64,000 nucleotides of DNA, taken from contig NZ_RQJO01000008.1 in assembly GCF_003858635.1 (NCBI RefSeq), positions 62,001-126,000 on the forward strand. Direction: 5' to 3'. Below the pieces are notes generated by a model. The model ran no database searches and was not told the DNA's origin. It saw nothing but the letters and a program-made list of their open reading frames with translations. The stretch is from Larkinella rosea (GTDB lineage: Bacteria; Bacteroidota; Bacteroidia; Cytophagales; Spirosomataceae). Below, one piece after another: positions 35,124-44,224 of this stretch. The translations under genes and the position numbers were made by a program. Within the stretch, counting starts at the first letter, position 1; each line of letters starts with the position of its first letter.

Positions 35124-36878
35124 ATGCACGATCTGGTAAAATCCAATTGGCGGAAATGGCTGGTTGCCGGTATCGGTTGCCTGTTGGTGTGCGGGATCAC
35201 ACCCGCTCAGGCACAGCGTAAAAGCAAGGACAGGGAAGTAAAGGCGAAAGAAGGCCCCCGGGGGGTTGAGGAATCCTTGTTTACGGAAGGAATGAAGTTC
35301 ATGATGATGGACGAACCTTCCAAAGCCGTGGCTCAATTTCAGAAAGTGATTCAGCTTTATCCCGAAAATCCGGCGGCTCAGTATGCAACGGCCACGGCGC
35401 TGATGAAACTGAACAAACCCGATGAAGCCCTGCCGTTTGCCCAGAAAGCCGTTCAACTCGACAAGGGCGTCAACAAGTATTATGTGCTGCAACTGGCTGA
35501 ATTGCTGGTAAAACAGAAGCGGTATGCCGACGCCGAAAATCTCTACGAAGAACTGATCAAAAAAAGCCCCGACAACATTGAATACGGGGTTGAACTGGCG
35601 GCAATTTACCTGTTCGATGATAAACCGGACAAAGCCCTCGACATGTACGACAAGGTGGAGAAGGCGACGGGAATGAACGAAGAAATTGTCCGGCAGAAAC
35701 AACGCATTTATCTAAAGCAGAATAAAGTCGAAAAAGCCATTCAGGAAGCTGAAAAACTGGTAGCCTCCGAACCGGGCGAAACCGATTACCTGCTGGAAGG
35801 TGCCGAACTGCTGATCGCCAATGAACGCAACGACCAGGCGGTTGACTGGCTGCAACGGGCGCTGAAAGTCAATACGGATTTGCCACAGGCCCACGTCATG
35901 CTGGCCGATCTGTATCGGAAGCAGGGCAATATGGAAAAGTGCACCCAGGAACTGGATAAGGTATTCTCGAATCCGAATCTGGAAGCCGACATCAAAGCGC
36001 GGATTTTGTTGAGCTACATGAAAATGGTTGGCAACGACGAAAAAGCGAAGCAAAGCGTCGTGAGATTCGCCAAAGAACTGGCCACCGCGCATCCGAAAGA
36101 CGCCCGTTCGCAAGCCATGTATGCGGATTTGCTGCATCAGCAAGGCAAAAAAGCCGAAGCCCGCGATTATTACATCAAAGCCGCCCGATTGGACAAAGCT
36201 ACCTACGAAGTATGGGGTGCGATTCTGCAACTCGACGGCGAACTGAATCAGATGGACAGCATGCTGGTTCACTCCGAACAGGCGCTCGAATTGTTCCCGA
36301 ATCAAGGGGTGATCTGGGCGTTCAACGGGTCGGCCAATTACTTTAAAAAGCGGTATAAGGAAGCGATTGAAGCTTATGAGGAAACCCGGCGGTTATCGCC
36401 CACCAACGCCGAGCTGATGAAGAGCATCAATGCACAACTCGGCGACGTTTACAATGGCATGGGCGATCATCAGAAATCCGACGAAGCCTATGAGCAGGTG
36501 TTGAAAGAAGACCCCGACAACGACCACGTTCTGAACAATTACAGCTACTTTTTGTCTTTACGGAAAGAAAAACTGCCGCTGGCCCTGCAACTATCGGAGC
36601 GTCTGGTGGAGAAAAACCAGAACAATGCCACGTACCTGGACACCTACGCCTGGGTGTTGTACGTCATGAAAGACTACGCCAAAGCCCGCACGTATCTCGA
36701 AAAAGCCATGCAGGCCGACAAGAACGTGAGTGGGACGATTATCGAACACTACGGCGACGTGTTGTATCAGCTTGGCGAGCACGAAAAGGCGGTGGAGCAG
36801 TGGAAAAAAGCAAAACTAAAAGGAGAAACGACCGAACGGTTGGACAAGAAAATCGCAACCGGCAAAATTTATGAGTAA
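35124..36878 (+). CDS. Secreted tetratricopeptide-repeat protein
   Basis: The 584-residue protein has a signal peptide (WLVAGIGCLLVCGITPAQAQ, residues 12-31) followed by about a dozen TPR units, for example AVAQFQKVIQLYPENPAAQY and SDEAYEQVLKEDPDNDHVLN. It probably scaffolds partners in the periplasm or at the outer membrane. Its 3' end overlaps the DUF4292 lipoprotein gene by 8 bases, and an EnvC-like gene follows. I recall this three-gene order from other Bacteroidota, which suggests a shared envelope role, possibly in cell-wall or outer-membrane assembly. Confidence 0.88.
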   Translation: MHDLVKSNWRKWLVAGIGCLLVCGITPAQAQRKSKDREVKAKEGPRGVEESLFTEGMKFMMMDEPSKAVAQFQKVIQLYPENPAAQYATATALMKLNKPDEALPFAQKAVQLDKGVNKYYVLQLAELLVKQKRYADAENLYEELIKKSPDNIEYGVELAAIYLFDDKPDKALDMYDKVEKATGMNEEIVRQKQRIYLKQNKVEKAIQEAEKLVASEPGETDYLLEGAELLIANERNDQAVDWLQRALKVNTDLPQAHVMLADLYRKQGNMEKCTQELDKVFSNPNLEADIKARILLSYMKMVGNDEKAKQSVVRFAKELATAHPKDARSQAMYADLLHQQGKKAEARDYYIKAARLDKATYEVWGAILQLDGELNQMDSMLVHSEQALELFPNQGVIWAFNGSANYFKKRYKEAIEAYEETRRLSPTNAELMKSINAQLGDVYNGMGDHQKSDEAYEQVLKEDPDNDHVLNNYSYFLSLRKEKLPLALQLSERLVEKNQNNATYLDTYAWVLYVMKDYAKARTYLEKAMQADKNVSGTIIEHYGDVLYQLGEHEKAVEQWKKAKLKGETTERLDKKIATGKIYE

Positions 36879-37722
36879 ATACCTTCTTGGACTTTTATGC
36901 GTCATCATGCTGATCACGGCAGACGGATGCCGTCGGCGGAGACTGTTCCGCAACGCCCCGCCTTCGCCCCCAGCAGATACGGTTTCAGCGTTACCTAAAA
37001 TCCGCACCGATACCCTTGCCACCGCTCCGCCCCCGGTTTTATCTTCCATCGACCCCAATGCCACCGTTGATCAGGTTGACTTTGCGTATCTGACGGCGAA
37101 ATCAAAGGTTTCGTTTAAAAGTAAGGATCAGGACATCAACAATGCCAATGTAAACCTGCGGATCGATAAAGACAGTCTGATCTGGCTGTCGGTTTCGGGG
37201 GTCGGCGTTGAGGTCGCGCGGGCGTTGATTACGAAAGATTCCGTGGTGATCATGGACCGCATTCACCGCGAATATTCGGTGTTTGATTACGCTTCGTTGA
37301 GCCAGCGGTTTAATTTTAACCTGAATTTTGGACTGATTCAGTCGCTGTTGATTGGTAATCTGCCATTGCCCAAAGAGCCCGCCCAACGGGTTAAAAACGA
37401 AAAAGACTTTCTGCTGCTGCGGCAACACGAAGGCAAGGTATTGGTGGATAACTACATTGGCGAACAAAACCGGAAATTGAAAAAGTTGCTGGTGGTTGAG
37501 CAGCCGACGAAAAATTCGCTGACGCTGGATTACGAAGATTTTACGGTATTGAATAATTTCCTGTTTCCATACACCAGTCTGGTAACGGTCGATTACAAAT
37601 CGAAAAACGACGGGCAACCTTATCAAACTGTCTTACGGATTCGACACAACAAAGTAGAGCTTACCGATAAAAATCCGGGATTTCCGTTCAACGTTCCGCC
37701 AAAATTCCAGCGAAGACCGTAA
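36871..37722 (+). CDS. DUF4292 lipoprotein
   Basis: The 283-residue protein has a lipobox with C20 (LLCVIMLITADGC). The body matches DUF4292: AKSKVSFKSKDQDINNANVN, then RIDKDSLIWLSVSGVGVEVA. The fold recalls LolA/LolB-type half barrels that carry lipoproteins or lipid, but this is an inference. It is embedded in the TPR/EnvC operon, overlapping the first gene by 8 bases and ending 18 bases before the third. Confidence 0.87.
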   Translation: MSKYLLGLLCVIMLITADGCRRRRLFRNAPPSPPADTVSALPKIRTDTLATAPPPVLSSIDPNATVDQVDFAYLTAKSKVSFKSKDQDINNANVNLRIDKDSLIWLSVSGVGVEVARALITKDSVVIMDRIHREYSVFDYASLSQRFNFNLNFGLIQSLLIGNLPLPKEPAQRVKNEKDFLLLRQHEGKVLVDNYIGEQNRKLKKLLVVEQPTKNSLTLDYEDFTVLNNFLFPYTSLVTVDYKSKNDGQPYQTVLRIRHNKVELTDKNPGFPFNVPPKFQRRP

Positions 37723-37740
37723 CTACCCCGGTATTGCAAG

Positions 37741-39174
37741 ATGCTTATGAAGTATAGAGTGGTTCGGGCTACCGACTGGAAGACTGTTATCCTTGCGCTT
37801 ACCCTATGCTGGCTGGCTGCTGGAAGCGTCATGGCGCAGCAGCGAAGCCGTCAGCAGTTGGAAAAAGAGAAGAAGCAGAACATCGAGAAGGTATCACAGA
37901 TCCGAACGATTCTGAAGAAAACCTCTTCGCAGAAACAGGCCACGCTGGGCCAACTGAAAGCGCTGAATCAGGAAATTGCGGCTCAGTCCAAACAAATCAA
38001 CCTGTTAACGGAAGATGTCAAACTGATGACGTCCGAAATCCGGGAACTGCGTCAGTCGTCCAATCAGTTGCAGAACGATCTGGAAAAGCTCAAAAAAGAA
38101 TACGGAGAAATGATTTATGCTGCCGACAAACGGCGTCAGCAGGTCAATCCGCTCGGTTTTCTGTTTTCGGCCGAAAGTTTCAATCAACTGGTGGCGCGAT
38201 ATAAATACTTGCAGCAGTATTCCGAAGCCCGCAAAGGACAGGTGCGTCAGATGGAAAAAGTTCGGCAGGAAATGCTTGCCAAAAAGCAGGATGTCGAGCG
38301 TAAAAAGCAGCAGCAGCAGGGTACGCTGGCCGTACAGGTGAACGAATCGAAACGGCTGGAAGGCCTGAAGGAAGAGAAAAACCGCATGGCGACGGAACTG
38401 AGCGAAAAAGAACAGGATCTGCGCACCGAACTGACCGAAAGCCGGAAGGCGGTAAGCCGGTTGGAATCGGCCATTACGGAAATGATTCGCCGGGAAATTC
38501 GCGAGCGGGAAGAACGCGAACGGATTGCCCGACTGGCGCGATTGAAAGCCGAACGCGAACGGATTGCCCGCGAGAAGGCCGCAGCGGCAGCCGCTGCCAA
38601 AGCCGAACGGGCCGCAGCCGCCACCGAATCCGATGCGAATAAACCGGAAACCGCTGAGCCCAAAGCCGAAGAACCGGCCACGGAAGTCGCTGAGCGTACC
38701 ACCACCCGCAAGCCCGACGAGCGCCGGAATAATCTGCTGAATGACGAAGAAGCCGCTCTGGCATCCTCGTTTGCGTCGTCAAAAAACCGCTTACCTTGGC
38801 CCGTTACGCGGGGTTTTATTTCGGATCATTACGGCGTTAAACCCCACCCGGTTTTGAAAGGCGTCATGCAGGACAATCCCGGAATCGACATTCAGACCAC
38901 GCCCGGAGAAGTGGTACGGGCGGTTTACGATGGCGTTGTCCAGTACACGACCTACGTCACCGGCATGCACAACATTGTGGCGGTTCAACACGGTGATTAT
39001 TATACTATATACGCCAAATTGAAGAGTGTTTCGGTACAGGTGGGGCAGCGGGTCAGGGCCCGGGAAGTGATTGGCGTGGTTGCTACCGACAAAGACGGCG
39101 TTGCAGAAGTCCAGTTTCAGGTCTGGAAAAGCACCAGCCGCATGAACCCCGAATCCTGGCTGATCGATCGTTGA
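37741..39174 (+). CDS. EnvC-like murein hydrolase activator with degenerate LytM (M23) domain
   Basis: The 477-residue protein has a signal peptide (VILALTLCWLAAGSVMAQ), a long coiled coil (residues about 30-300, rich in Q, E, K and R, with an Ala/Glu-rich linker) and a C-terminal LytM domain from about residue 350. In active M23 enzymes zinc is held by HxxxD and HxH. Here the first is NPGID (N379, D383) and the second is EVQ (456-458), so the catalytic histidines are missing. That is the EnvC/NlpD pattern: an activator of amidases during cell separation. It is the third gene of the envelope operon. Confidence 0.9.
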   Translation: MLMKYRVVRATDWKTVILALTLCWLAAGSVMAQQRSRQQLEKEKKQNIEKVSQIRTILKKTSSQKQATLGQLKALNQEIAAQSKQINLLTEDVKLMTSEIRELRQSSNQLQNDLEKLKKEYGEMIYAADKRRQQVNPLGFLFSAESFNQLVARYKYLQQYSEARKGQVRQMEKVRQEMLAKKQDVERKKQQQQGTLAVQVNESKRLEGLKEEKNRMATELSEKEQDLRTELTESRKAVSRLESAITEMIRREIREREERERIARLARLKAERERIAREKAAAAAAAKAERAAAATESDANKPETAEPKAEEPATEVAERTTTRKPDERRNNLLNDEEAALASSFASSKNRLPWPVTRGFISDHYGVKPHPVLKGVMQDNPGIDIQTTPGEVVRAVYDGVVQYTTYVTGMHNIVAVQHGDYYTIYAKLKSVSVQVGQRVRAREVIGVVATDKDGVAEVQFQVWKSTSRMNPESWLIDR

Positions 39175-39307
39175 GGGTGCGTTTATCGAAAACCGGGAGC
39201 GGTCTACAGAATCATTTTGCCCGCTTCATGGTTTTATTCCATACAAATAGCGGTAGATTGCCCGCTAAAACCTGCTCACTGATTGCTTAAAACGGTTTAC
39301 AAAACGA

Positions 39308-40126
39308 ATGTCTGTTCATAATCCCGACGTCAAACGGATCACGACCCGCGTTATTCAGGAATTGAAAAGCAAGGGCGAAAAAATTTCGGCGCTGACCGCC
39401 TATGACTACTCGCTGGCCCGGCTGGTCGATGCCGCCGGAGTAGAGATTATTCTGGTTGGCGACTCGGCCTCCAACGTGATGGCCGGTCACGAAACCACCC
39501 TGCCGATTACGCTGGATCAGATGATTTACCACGCGACTTCAGTGGTTCGGGCCGTCAAACGGGCGCTGGTGGTGGTCGATTTACCGTTCGGTTCGTACCA
39601 GGGAAATTCGTCGGAAGCCCTGCGGTCGGCTATTCGGATCATGAAAGAATCCGGCGCGCATTCTGTGAAAATGGAAGGCGGTTTGGAAGTGAAAGAGTCG
39701 ATCATCCGCGTCCTGAGCGCGGGCGTTCCCGTGATGGGCCACCTGGGTTTAACCCCCCAGTCGATCTATAAATTCGGCACGTATGCCGTTCGGGCCAAGG
39801 AGGAAACCGAAGCGCAGAAGCTGATGGAGGATGCCAAAATGCTCGAAGACATTGGCTGCTTTGGCGTCGTTCTGGAAAAAATTCCGGCGGCCTTGACGAA
39901 GCAAGTCTCTGAAAGCCTGACGATTCCAACGATTGGGATTGGTGCCGGGCCGGACGCCGACGGTCAGATTCTGGTGCTGCACGATTTGCTGGGCATTAAC
40001 AAAGAATTTAAACCCCGGTTTTTGCGTCGCTATGCCGATCTGCACGACATCATCACCCAGGCCATCGGCCATTATGTCGATGATGTGAAAGATCGCGAGT
40101 TTCCGAGCAAAGAAGAGGCTTATTAA
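39308..40126 (+). CDS. panB: 3-methyl-2-oxobutanoate hydroxymethyltransferase
   Basis: The 272-residue cytoplasmic enzyme transfers a hydroxymethyl group from methylene-THF to ketoisovalerate, the first step to pantothenate and coenzyme A. The TIM-barrel motifs are clear: [46 protein letters not shown], and [20 protein letters not shown]. Magnesium ligands (D51-type in VGDS and the later KMEGG) are in place. The length is normal. It is followed by a terminator, then the pseudouridine synthase gene. Confidence 0.96.
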   Translation: MSVHNPDVKRITTRVIQELKSKGEKISALTAYDYSLARLVDAAGVEIILVGDSASNVMAGHETTLPITLDQMIYHATSVVRAVKRALVVVDLPFGSYQGNSSEALRSAIRIMKESGAHSVKMEGGLEVKESIIRVLSAGVPVMGHLGLTPQSIYKFGTYAVRAKEETEAQKLMEDAKMLEDIGCFGVVLEKIPAALTKQVSESLTIPTIGIGAGPDADGQILVLHDLLGINKEFKPRFLRRYADLHDIITQAIGHYVDDVKDREFPSKEEAY

Positions 40127-40129
40127 CCG

Positions 40130-40164
40130 AAAGCCGGGCGGATTTTGAATGGTTCCGGCTTTTT
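40130..40164 (+). terminator. Intrinsic terminator after panB
   Basis: AAAGCCGG at 40130-40137 pairs with CCGGCTTT at 40155-40162, followed by TT. The 17-base loop is long, so efficiency is uncertain. Confidence 0.65.
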
Positions 40165-40206
40165 GCCGAAGATGCTTAAAAGGTGGTTTTCAACCGCCCT
40201 ATCGAA

Positions 40207-40932
40207 ATGAAACAAAAATACGTTGTTGTATACGAAGACAACCACTTGATTGTGGTCAACAAAGAACCAGGGGTTTTGGTGCAGGCTGATAAAACCCGTG
40301 ATGTGCCGCTGCTGGATCTGATCAAGGAATACATCAGAAAGAAATACGATAAACCGGGCGATGTGTTTCTGGGAACCGTGCACCGGCTCGACCGGCCGGT
40401 TAGCGGGCTGGTCGTGTTTGCCCGGACGTCGAAGGCGCTGGAACGAATGAACGAGATTTTCCGGAAACGGCAGGTGCAGAAAACGTACTGGGCGGTGGTG
40501 GGCCGAAAGCCAAAAGACGAAAAAGGGCGATTGACGCACTTTCTGCTCAAAGACGAAGCCACCAATACCGTAAAGGCGTACGAAGACGAGGTGCCGGGAT
40601 CGCAGCGGGCCGAATTGACCTACCGCTTACTCGGAAAAGTGAACGATCATTATCTGCTGGAAGTGAATCCGATTACGGGACGGCCGCACCAGATCCGGGT
40701 GCAGCTGGCGAGTATGGGTTGCCCGATTCGGGGAGATATCAAGTATGGTTTCCCGCGGCCGAATCAGGACAGCAGCATCAATTTACATGCCAGACGGCTG
40801 TACTTTATCCACCCCGTCAAAAAAGAACCCCTGATCTGTAAAGCCGGGGTTCCGAATAATCCGTTCTGGGAAGAATTTTTATCGCTCGATCCCGAAGATT
40901 ACAAGGATAAAAACCTGGATTTTATTTATTGA
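40207..40932 (+). CDS. RluA-family RNA pseudouridine synthase
   Basis: The start at 40207 (MKQKYVVVYEDNHLIVVNKE) gives 241 residues; an upstream GTG would add 8 unneeded residues. The catalytic aspartate lies in GTVHRLDRPVSGLVVFA (HRLDxxxSG). PITGRPHQIRVQLASMGCPI completes the RluA pattern. There is no S4 domain at the N-terminus, so it is a short RluA-type enzyme modifying rRNA or tRNA uridines. The exact site cannot be told from sequence. Confidence 0.93.
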   Translation: MKQKYVVVYEDNHLIVVNKEPGVLVQADKTRDVPLLDLIKEYIRKKYDKPGDVFLGTVHRLDRPVSGLVVFARTSKALERMNEIFRKRQVQKTYWAVVGRKPKDEKGRLTHFLLKDEATNTVKAYEDEVPGSQRAELTYRLLGKVNDHYLLEVNPITGRPHQIRVQLASMGCPIRGDIKYGFPRPNQDSSINLHARRLYFIHPVKKEPLICKAGVPNNPFWEEFLSLDPEDYKDKNLDFIY

Positions 40933-41050
40933 TTGAGGTTGTCGGTCAAAAGTCGAACGTAGAATCGTCCAATTAAAACCGAAAATTGCGTAAACGGTTG
41001 GGCGATGAGAAAGAAATCGCCGAATCGAAAAATAGGATTTGTTTAGCCCG

Positions 41051-41209
41051 TTATTTTACGGTGGGGGCTACATCCGACCAAAACTGAATGAGTACCCGTT
41101 CGGCCATCTGAATGGCTCCCTGCACTGCGCCGAAGATCATACACAACGGCAAAATAATTGGAAAGAAAACCATCCATTGCAGGATCATGTTCAACTTGAT
41201 CTTCTTCAT
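41051..41209 (-). CDS. Small 52-aa putative membrane peptide
   Basis: A minus-strand ATG at 41209 opens a 52-codon frame with basic start MKKIKLNM, then a hydrophobic helix (WMVFFPIILPLCMIFGAVQG) and a short polar tail (AERVLIQFWSDVAPTVK) before TAA. The layout, a positive N-terminus followed by one membrane span, is typical of a real small membrane protein. The region has no better gene on either strand. I do not recognise a family, and the call rests on composition alone. Confidence 0.5.
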   Translation of the reverse strand: MKKIKLNMILQWMVFFPIILPLCMIFGAVQGAIQMAERVLIQFWSDVAPTVK

Positions 41210-41470
41210 CTCGGTAGTTGGGTAAGGGTATGTGCAACTTTTATTTGACTCTGAGCTTAAATTCCCTTCAGTATTTCTGGATAATCAATCGACCCAAATC
41301 AACTTATATCCACATATATTCAAAATTACTCTTGAATTATTTCTATAACAAAGAATCGAAAAAAAAGATTTACGAAATTATAAAAGCTGTTCTGGTTGCT
41401 TTTTCTTATGTCATGGAAAAACCGTAATTTGTTCTTCCATTAAGAATTCGAATTATTAGATAAATACAAA

Positions 41471-43411
41471 ATGTTGAATGTTATCCAACTGTTACCGGAT
41501 TCAATTGCCAATCAGATCGCGGCAGGAGAAGTGGTGCAACGCCCGGCATCAGTCGTCAAGGAATTGTTGGAAAACTCAGTAGATGCCCAAGCAAAAACCG
41601 TACAAATTATCATTCGGGACGCCGGTAAATCACTGATTCAGATTATCGATGACGGCGTTGGCATGTCGGAAACCGATGCCCGAATGAGCTTTGAACGACA
41701 CGCTACCTCGAAGATTCGCTCATCGGACGATCTGTTTCGCATCCGGACGATGGGATTTCGGGGAGAAGCCCTGGCCTCGATTGCCGCCATTGCCCAGGTC
41801 GAACTCCGCACCCGCCGGTCTGAGCCGGCCCGCAGTAGCGACGAGCTGGGAACCCTCATCCGGATGGAAGGCTCCGAATTGAAAACCCAGGAGTCGGTTT
41901 CGTGTTTGCCGGGAACGAATATTCTGGTAAAAAATTTATTTTTCAATGTCCCCGCCCGGCGCAACTTCCTGAAAACCAATTCGGTCGAAATGCGGCATAT
42001 TCTGGATGAATTCCAGCGTGTTGCGCTGGCCCATCCCGAAGTTGCTTTTTCAATTTACCACAACGATGCCGAAGTCTATAATCTGCAGGCCGGAAAACTG
42101 AGCCGCCGGATTGTCGATTTATTCGGGAAACAATACCGCGAACAACTCGCGTCCTGTGAAGAAGAAACGCCCTATGTGAGTGTTCGGGGCTATATTGGCA
42201 AACCCGAATTTGCCCGGAAAACCCGCGGAGAACAGTTTTTCTTCGTCAATTCGCGTTTCGTTAAACATAATTACCTCCATCATGCCGTTGTGGGGGCATA
42301 CGAAGGAACGATTCAGGACGGTTTTCATCCGTTCTATGTGTTGTTCATCGAAATCGATCCGTCGCACATCGACATCAACATTCATCCGACCAAAACCGAA
42401 ATCAAGTTCGACGATGAACGATCGGTGTATGCCATCGTAATGGCGGCTGTTCGGAAGGCCGTCGGCGTCTACAATTTAACGCCCTCGCTGGATTTTGATT
42501 CCAATGTGAACTTCCTGCCAGTGACCCCGGCCCCCCGCCGGTCGTCAGAAGGACAGTCGGGGAGTCAGCTGGAGCCCCAAAACCGGTCGGCGTTGCGTCC
42601 GATGTCGCCAGCCTGGTCAACCGAATCCACCGAGTTAAAACCGCGTACCGGTTTTGATTTTCCGCGTAAATCGGCCGCCAACTGGCAAGCAATGTTTGAA
42701 GGATTGGAGCCGGCCGAAACGCCGGCGACGGAAGACGCAACGCTGTTCGAAAACCGCCCTGCTGCCGAAACACCAGCCGAAACCGAGTCGGTAACGCTCG
42801 GAAGCCGGGTGAACAAACTGGTAACATCGGCGGTTGCGCTGGAAGGAACCGCGGCCATTATTCAGGTGCATAACCGCTATCTGGTCACCTCTGTTCAGGC
42901 GGGGATGCTGGTGATCGATCAGCGCCGGGCCTACGAGCGGGTGCTGTACGACCAATACCAGGCCGCACTGACCAAGCGCAACGGGGTTTCGCAGCAATTG
43001 TTGTTTCCCAAAACCGTAACGGTGATGCCGGTCGATTACAACCTGGCACTTGAGTTACGCGATGATCTAACCAGCCTGGGTTTTTTGTTCGATGAAATTG
43101 GTCAGAATGCGTTTCTCATTCGGGGCGTACCGGCGCTTTCGGTGGGCGAGAACGAAGAAGAGCTGTTTGCCAATCTGCTGGCTCAGCTCCGCGAAGATAC
43201 GGGGCGGCTAAAGCTGGAACGGGCTGAAGTGTTGGCGCGTTCGCTGGCCCGGCGCTCGGCGGCCCGGCATCAGAAACAACTGGCCGAACCGGAACAACGG
43301 GCGTTGGTTGATCAATTAATTGCGTCATCAAACCCATCATATACGCCAAACGGTGAACCGATTACAACTATATTGGCGTTGGATAAATTAGCGGGATTAT
43401 TTCGGTCCTGA
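41471..43411 (+). CDS. mutL: DNA mismatch repair protein MutL, endonuclease motifs degenerate
   Basis: The 646-residue protein has the intact GHKL ATPase: ELLENSVDAQAKTVQI, IIDDGVGMSE and MGFRGEALASIAA. The middle linker (about 340-450) is proline/serine/threonine rich. In the C-terminal dimer domain the usual metal-binding motifs of nicking MutL proteins are changed: DQRRAYE (483-489) where DQHAxxE is expected, ARRSA (593-597) for ACHxA, and PNGEP (626-630) for PHGRP. It coordinates MutS with downstream repair; here it may lack its own nicking activity. Confidence 0.95.
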   Translation: MLNVIQLLPDSIANQIAAGEVVQRPASVVKELLENSVDAQAKTVQIIIRDAGKSLIQIIDDGVGMSETDARMSFERHATSKIRSSDDLFRIRTMGFRGEALASIAAIAQVELRTRRSEPARSSDELGTLIRMEGSELKTQESVSCLPGTNILVKNLFFNVPARRNFLKTNSVEMRHILDEFQRVALAHPEVAFSIYHNDAEVYNLQAGKLSRRIVDLFGKQYREQLASCEEETPYVSVRGYIGKPEFARKTRGEQFFFVNSRFVKHNYLHHAVVGAYEGTIQDGFHPFYVLFIEIDPSHIDINIHPTKTEIKFDDERSVYAIVMAAVRKAVGVYNLTPSLDFDSNVNFLPVTPAPRRSSEGQSGSQLEPQNRSALRPMSPAWSTESTELKPRTGFDFPRKSAANWQAMFEGLEPAETPATEDATLFENRPAAETPAETESVTLGSRVNKLVTSAVALEGTAAIIQVHNRYLVTSVQAGMLVIDQRRAYERVLYDQYQAALTKRNGVSQQLLFPKTVTVMPVDYNLALELRDDLTSLGFLFDEIGQNAFLIRGVPALSVGENEEELFANLLAQLREDTGRLKLERAEVLARSLARRSAARHQKQLAEPEQRALVDQLIASSNPSYTPNGEPITTILALDKLAGLFRS

Positions 43412-43444
43412 TACAAGTAATTTGACAGAAAACGTTACAACTTT

Positions 43445-44221
43445 ATGATGCTTACGCCGGTTGTCAGGACGCTCCTGCTTACCAATGTCGGTTTCTTTTT
43501 TTTAAAACTGGCAGGAATTGATCTGATCCATTTTTTTGGGTTATACTCACTGCTGTCACCGGCATTTGCGCCCCACCAATTTGTGACCTACATGTTTCTG
43601 CATGCCGATTTTGGGCATATTTTCAGCAATATGCTGGGTTTGTTTTTCTTTGGCCCGATGCTTGAGCAGGTTTGGGGGAGCAAGCGGTTTACCATTTTTT
43701 ACTTTATTACCGGGGTTGGCGCCGGATTATTATTTTCGGGAATAAACTATTTTGAAGCCAGCCAGTTACGAGATGCAGTGGTTGCCTTTCAAAGCCACCC
43801 GACACCGGAGTCATTAGAACTGTTTCTGTCGGATCGGGGTCTACTGAGTCAGGGTGATAATTTTTTGAAGGTATTTGAAGAAAACCCGGCCGATCCCTCG
43901 TATGTGCGAGGAGCGGTGCAGTTGGTGAATCAATATTACGAGCAACAGTTGGCCGTGCCGCTGGTGGGCGCATCGGGCGCAATTTTTGGCATTTTGATGG
44001 CATTTGGATTATTATTTCCAAATACCGAACTTATGTTATTATTTCCGCCGATACCCATCAAGGCGAAATACCTGGTGACGTTTTACGGCGCCTATGAATT
44101 GTATTCCATGTATCGGGCGCAGGCCGGTGATAATGTGGCGCATCTCGCCCATATTGGCGGTATGCTCTTTGCTTTTATATTGGTCAAATATTGGGGGAAG
44201 CAACGAAATAATTTTTATTGA
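43445..44221 (+). CDS. Rhomboid-family intramembrane serine protease (first of two)
   Basis: The 258-residue protein has about six membrane helices. Rhomboid signatures: FLHADFGHIFSNMLGLFFFG (HxxxxHxxxN), the nucleophile in VGASGAIFGIL and the base in AHLAHIGGML. A soluble insert of about 65 residues lies between the early helices and the serine. A second ATG at 43448 is equally possible. It follows mutL by 33 bases and is 3 bases from the second rhomboid, so the two are co-expressed. Confidence 0.92.
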   Translation: MMLTPVVRTLLLTNVGFFFLKLAGIDLIHFFGLYSLLSPAFAPHQFVTYMFLHADFGHIFSNMLGLFFFGPMLEQVWGSKRFTIFYFITGVGAGLLFSGINYFEASQLRDAVVAFQSHPTPESLELFLSDRGLLSQGDNFLKVFEENPADPSYVRGAVQLVNQYYEQQLAVPLVGASGAIFGILMAFGLLFPNTELMLLFPPIPIKAKYLVTFYGAYELYSMYRAQAGDNVAHLAHIGGMLFAFILVKYWGKQRNNFY

Positions 44222-44224
44222 GTA

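Noticed and set aside
41218-41427. 69-codon AT-rich plus-strand frame before mutL
   Set aside because: It needs a TTG start, shows no domain, and sits in AT-rich leader sequence likely to hold the mutL promoter.
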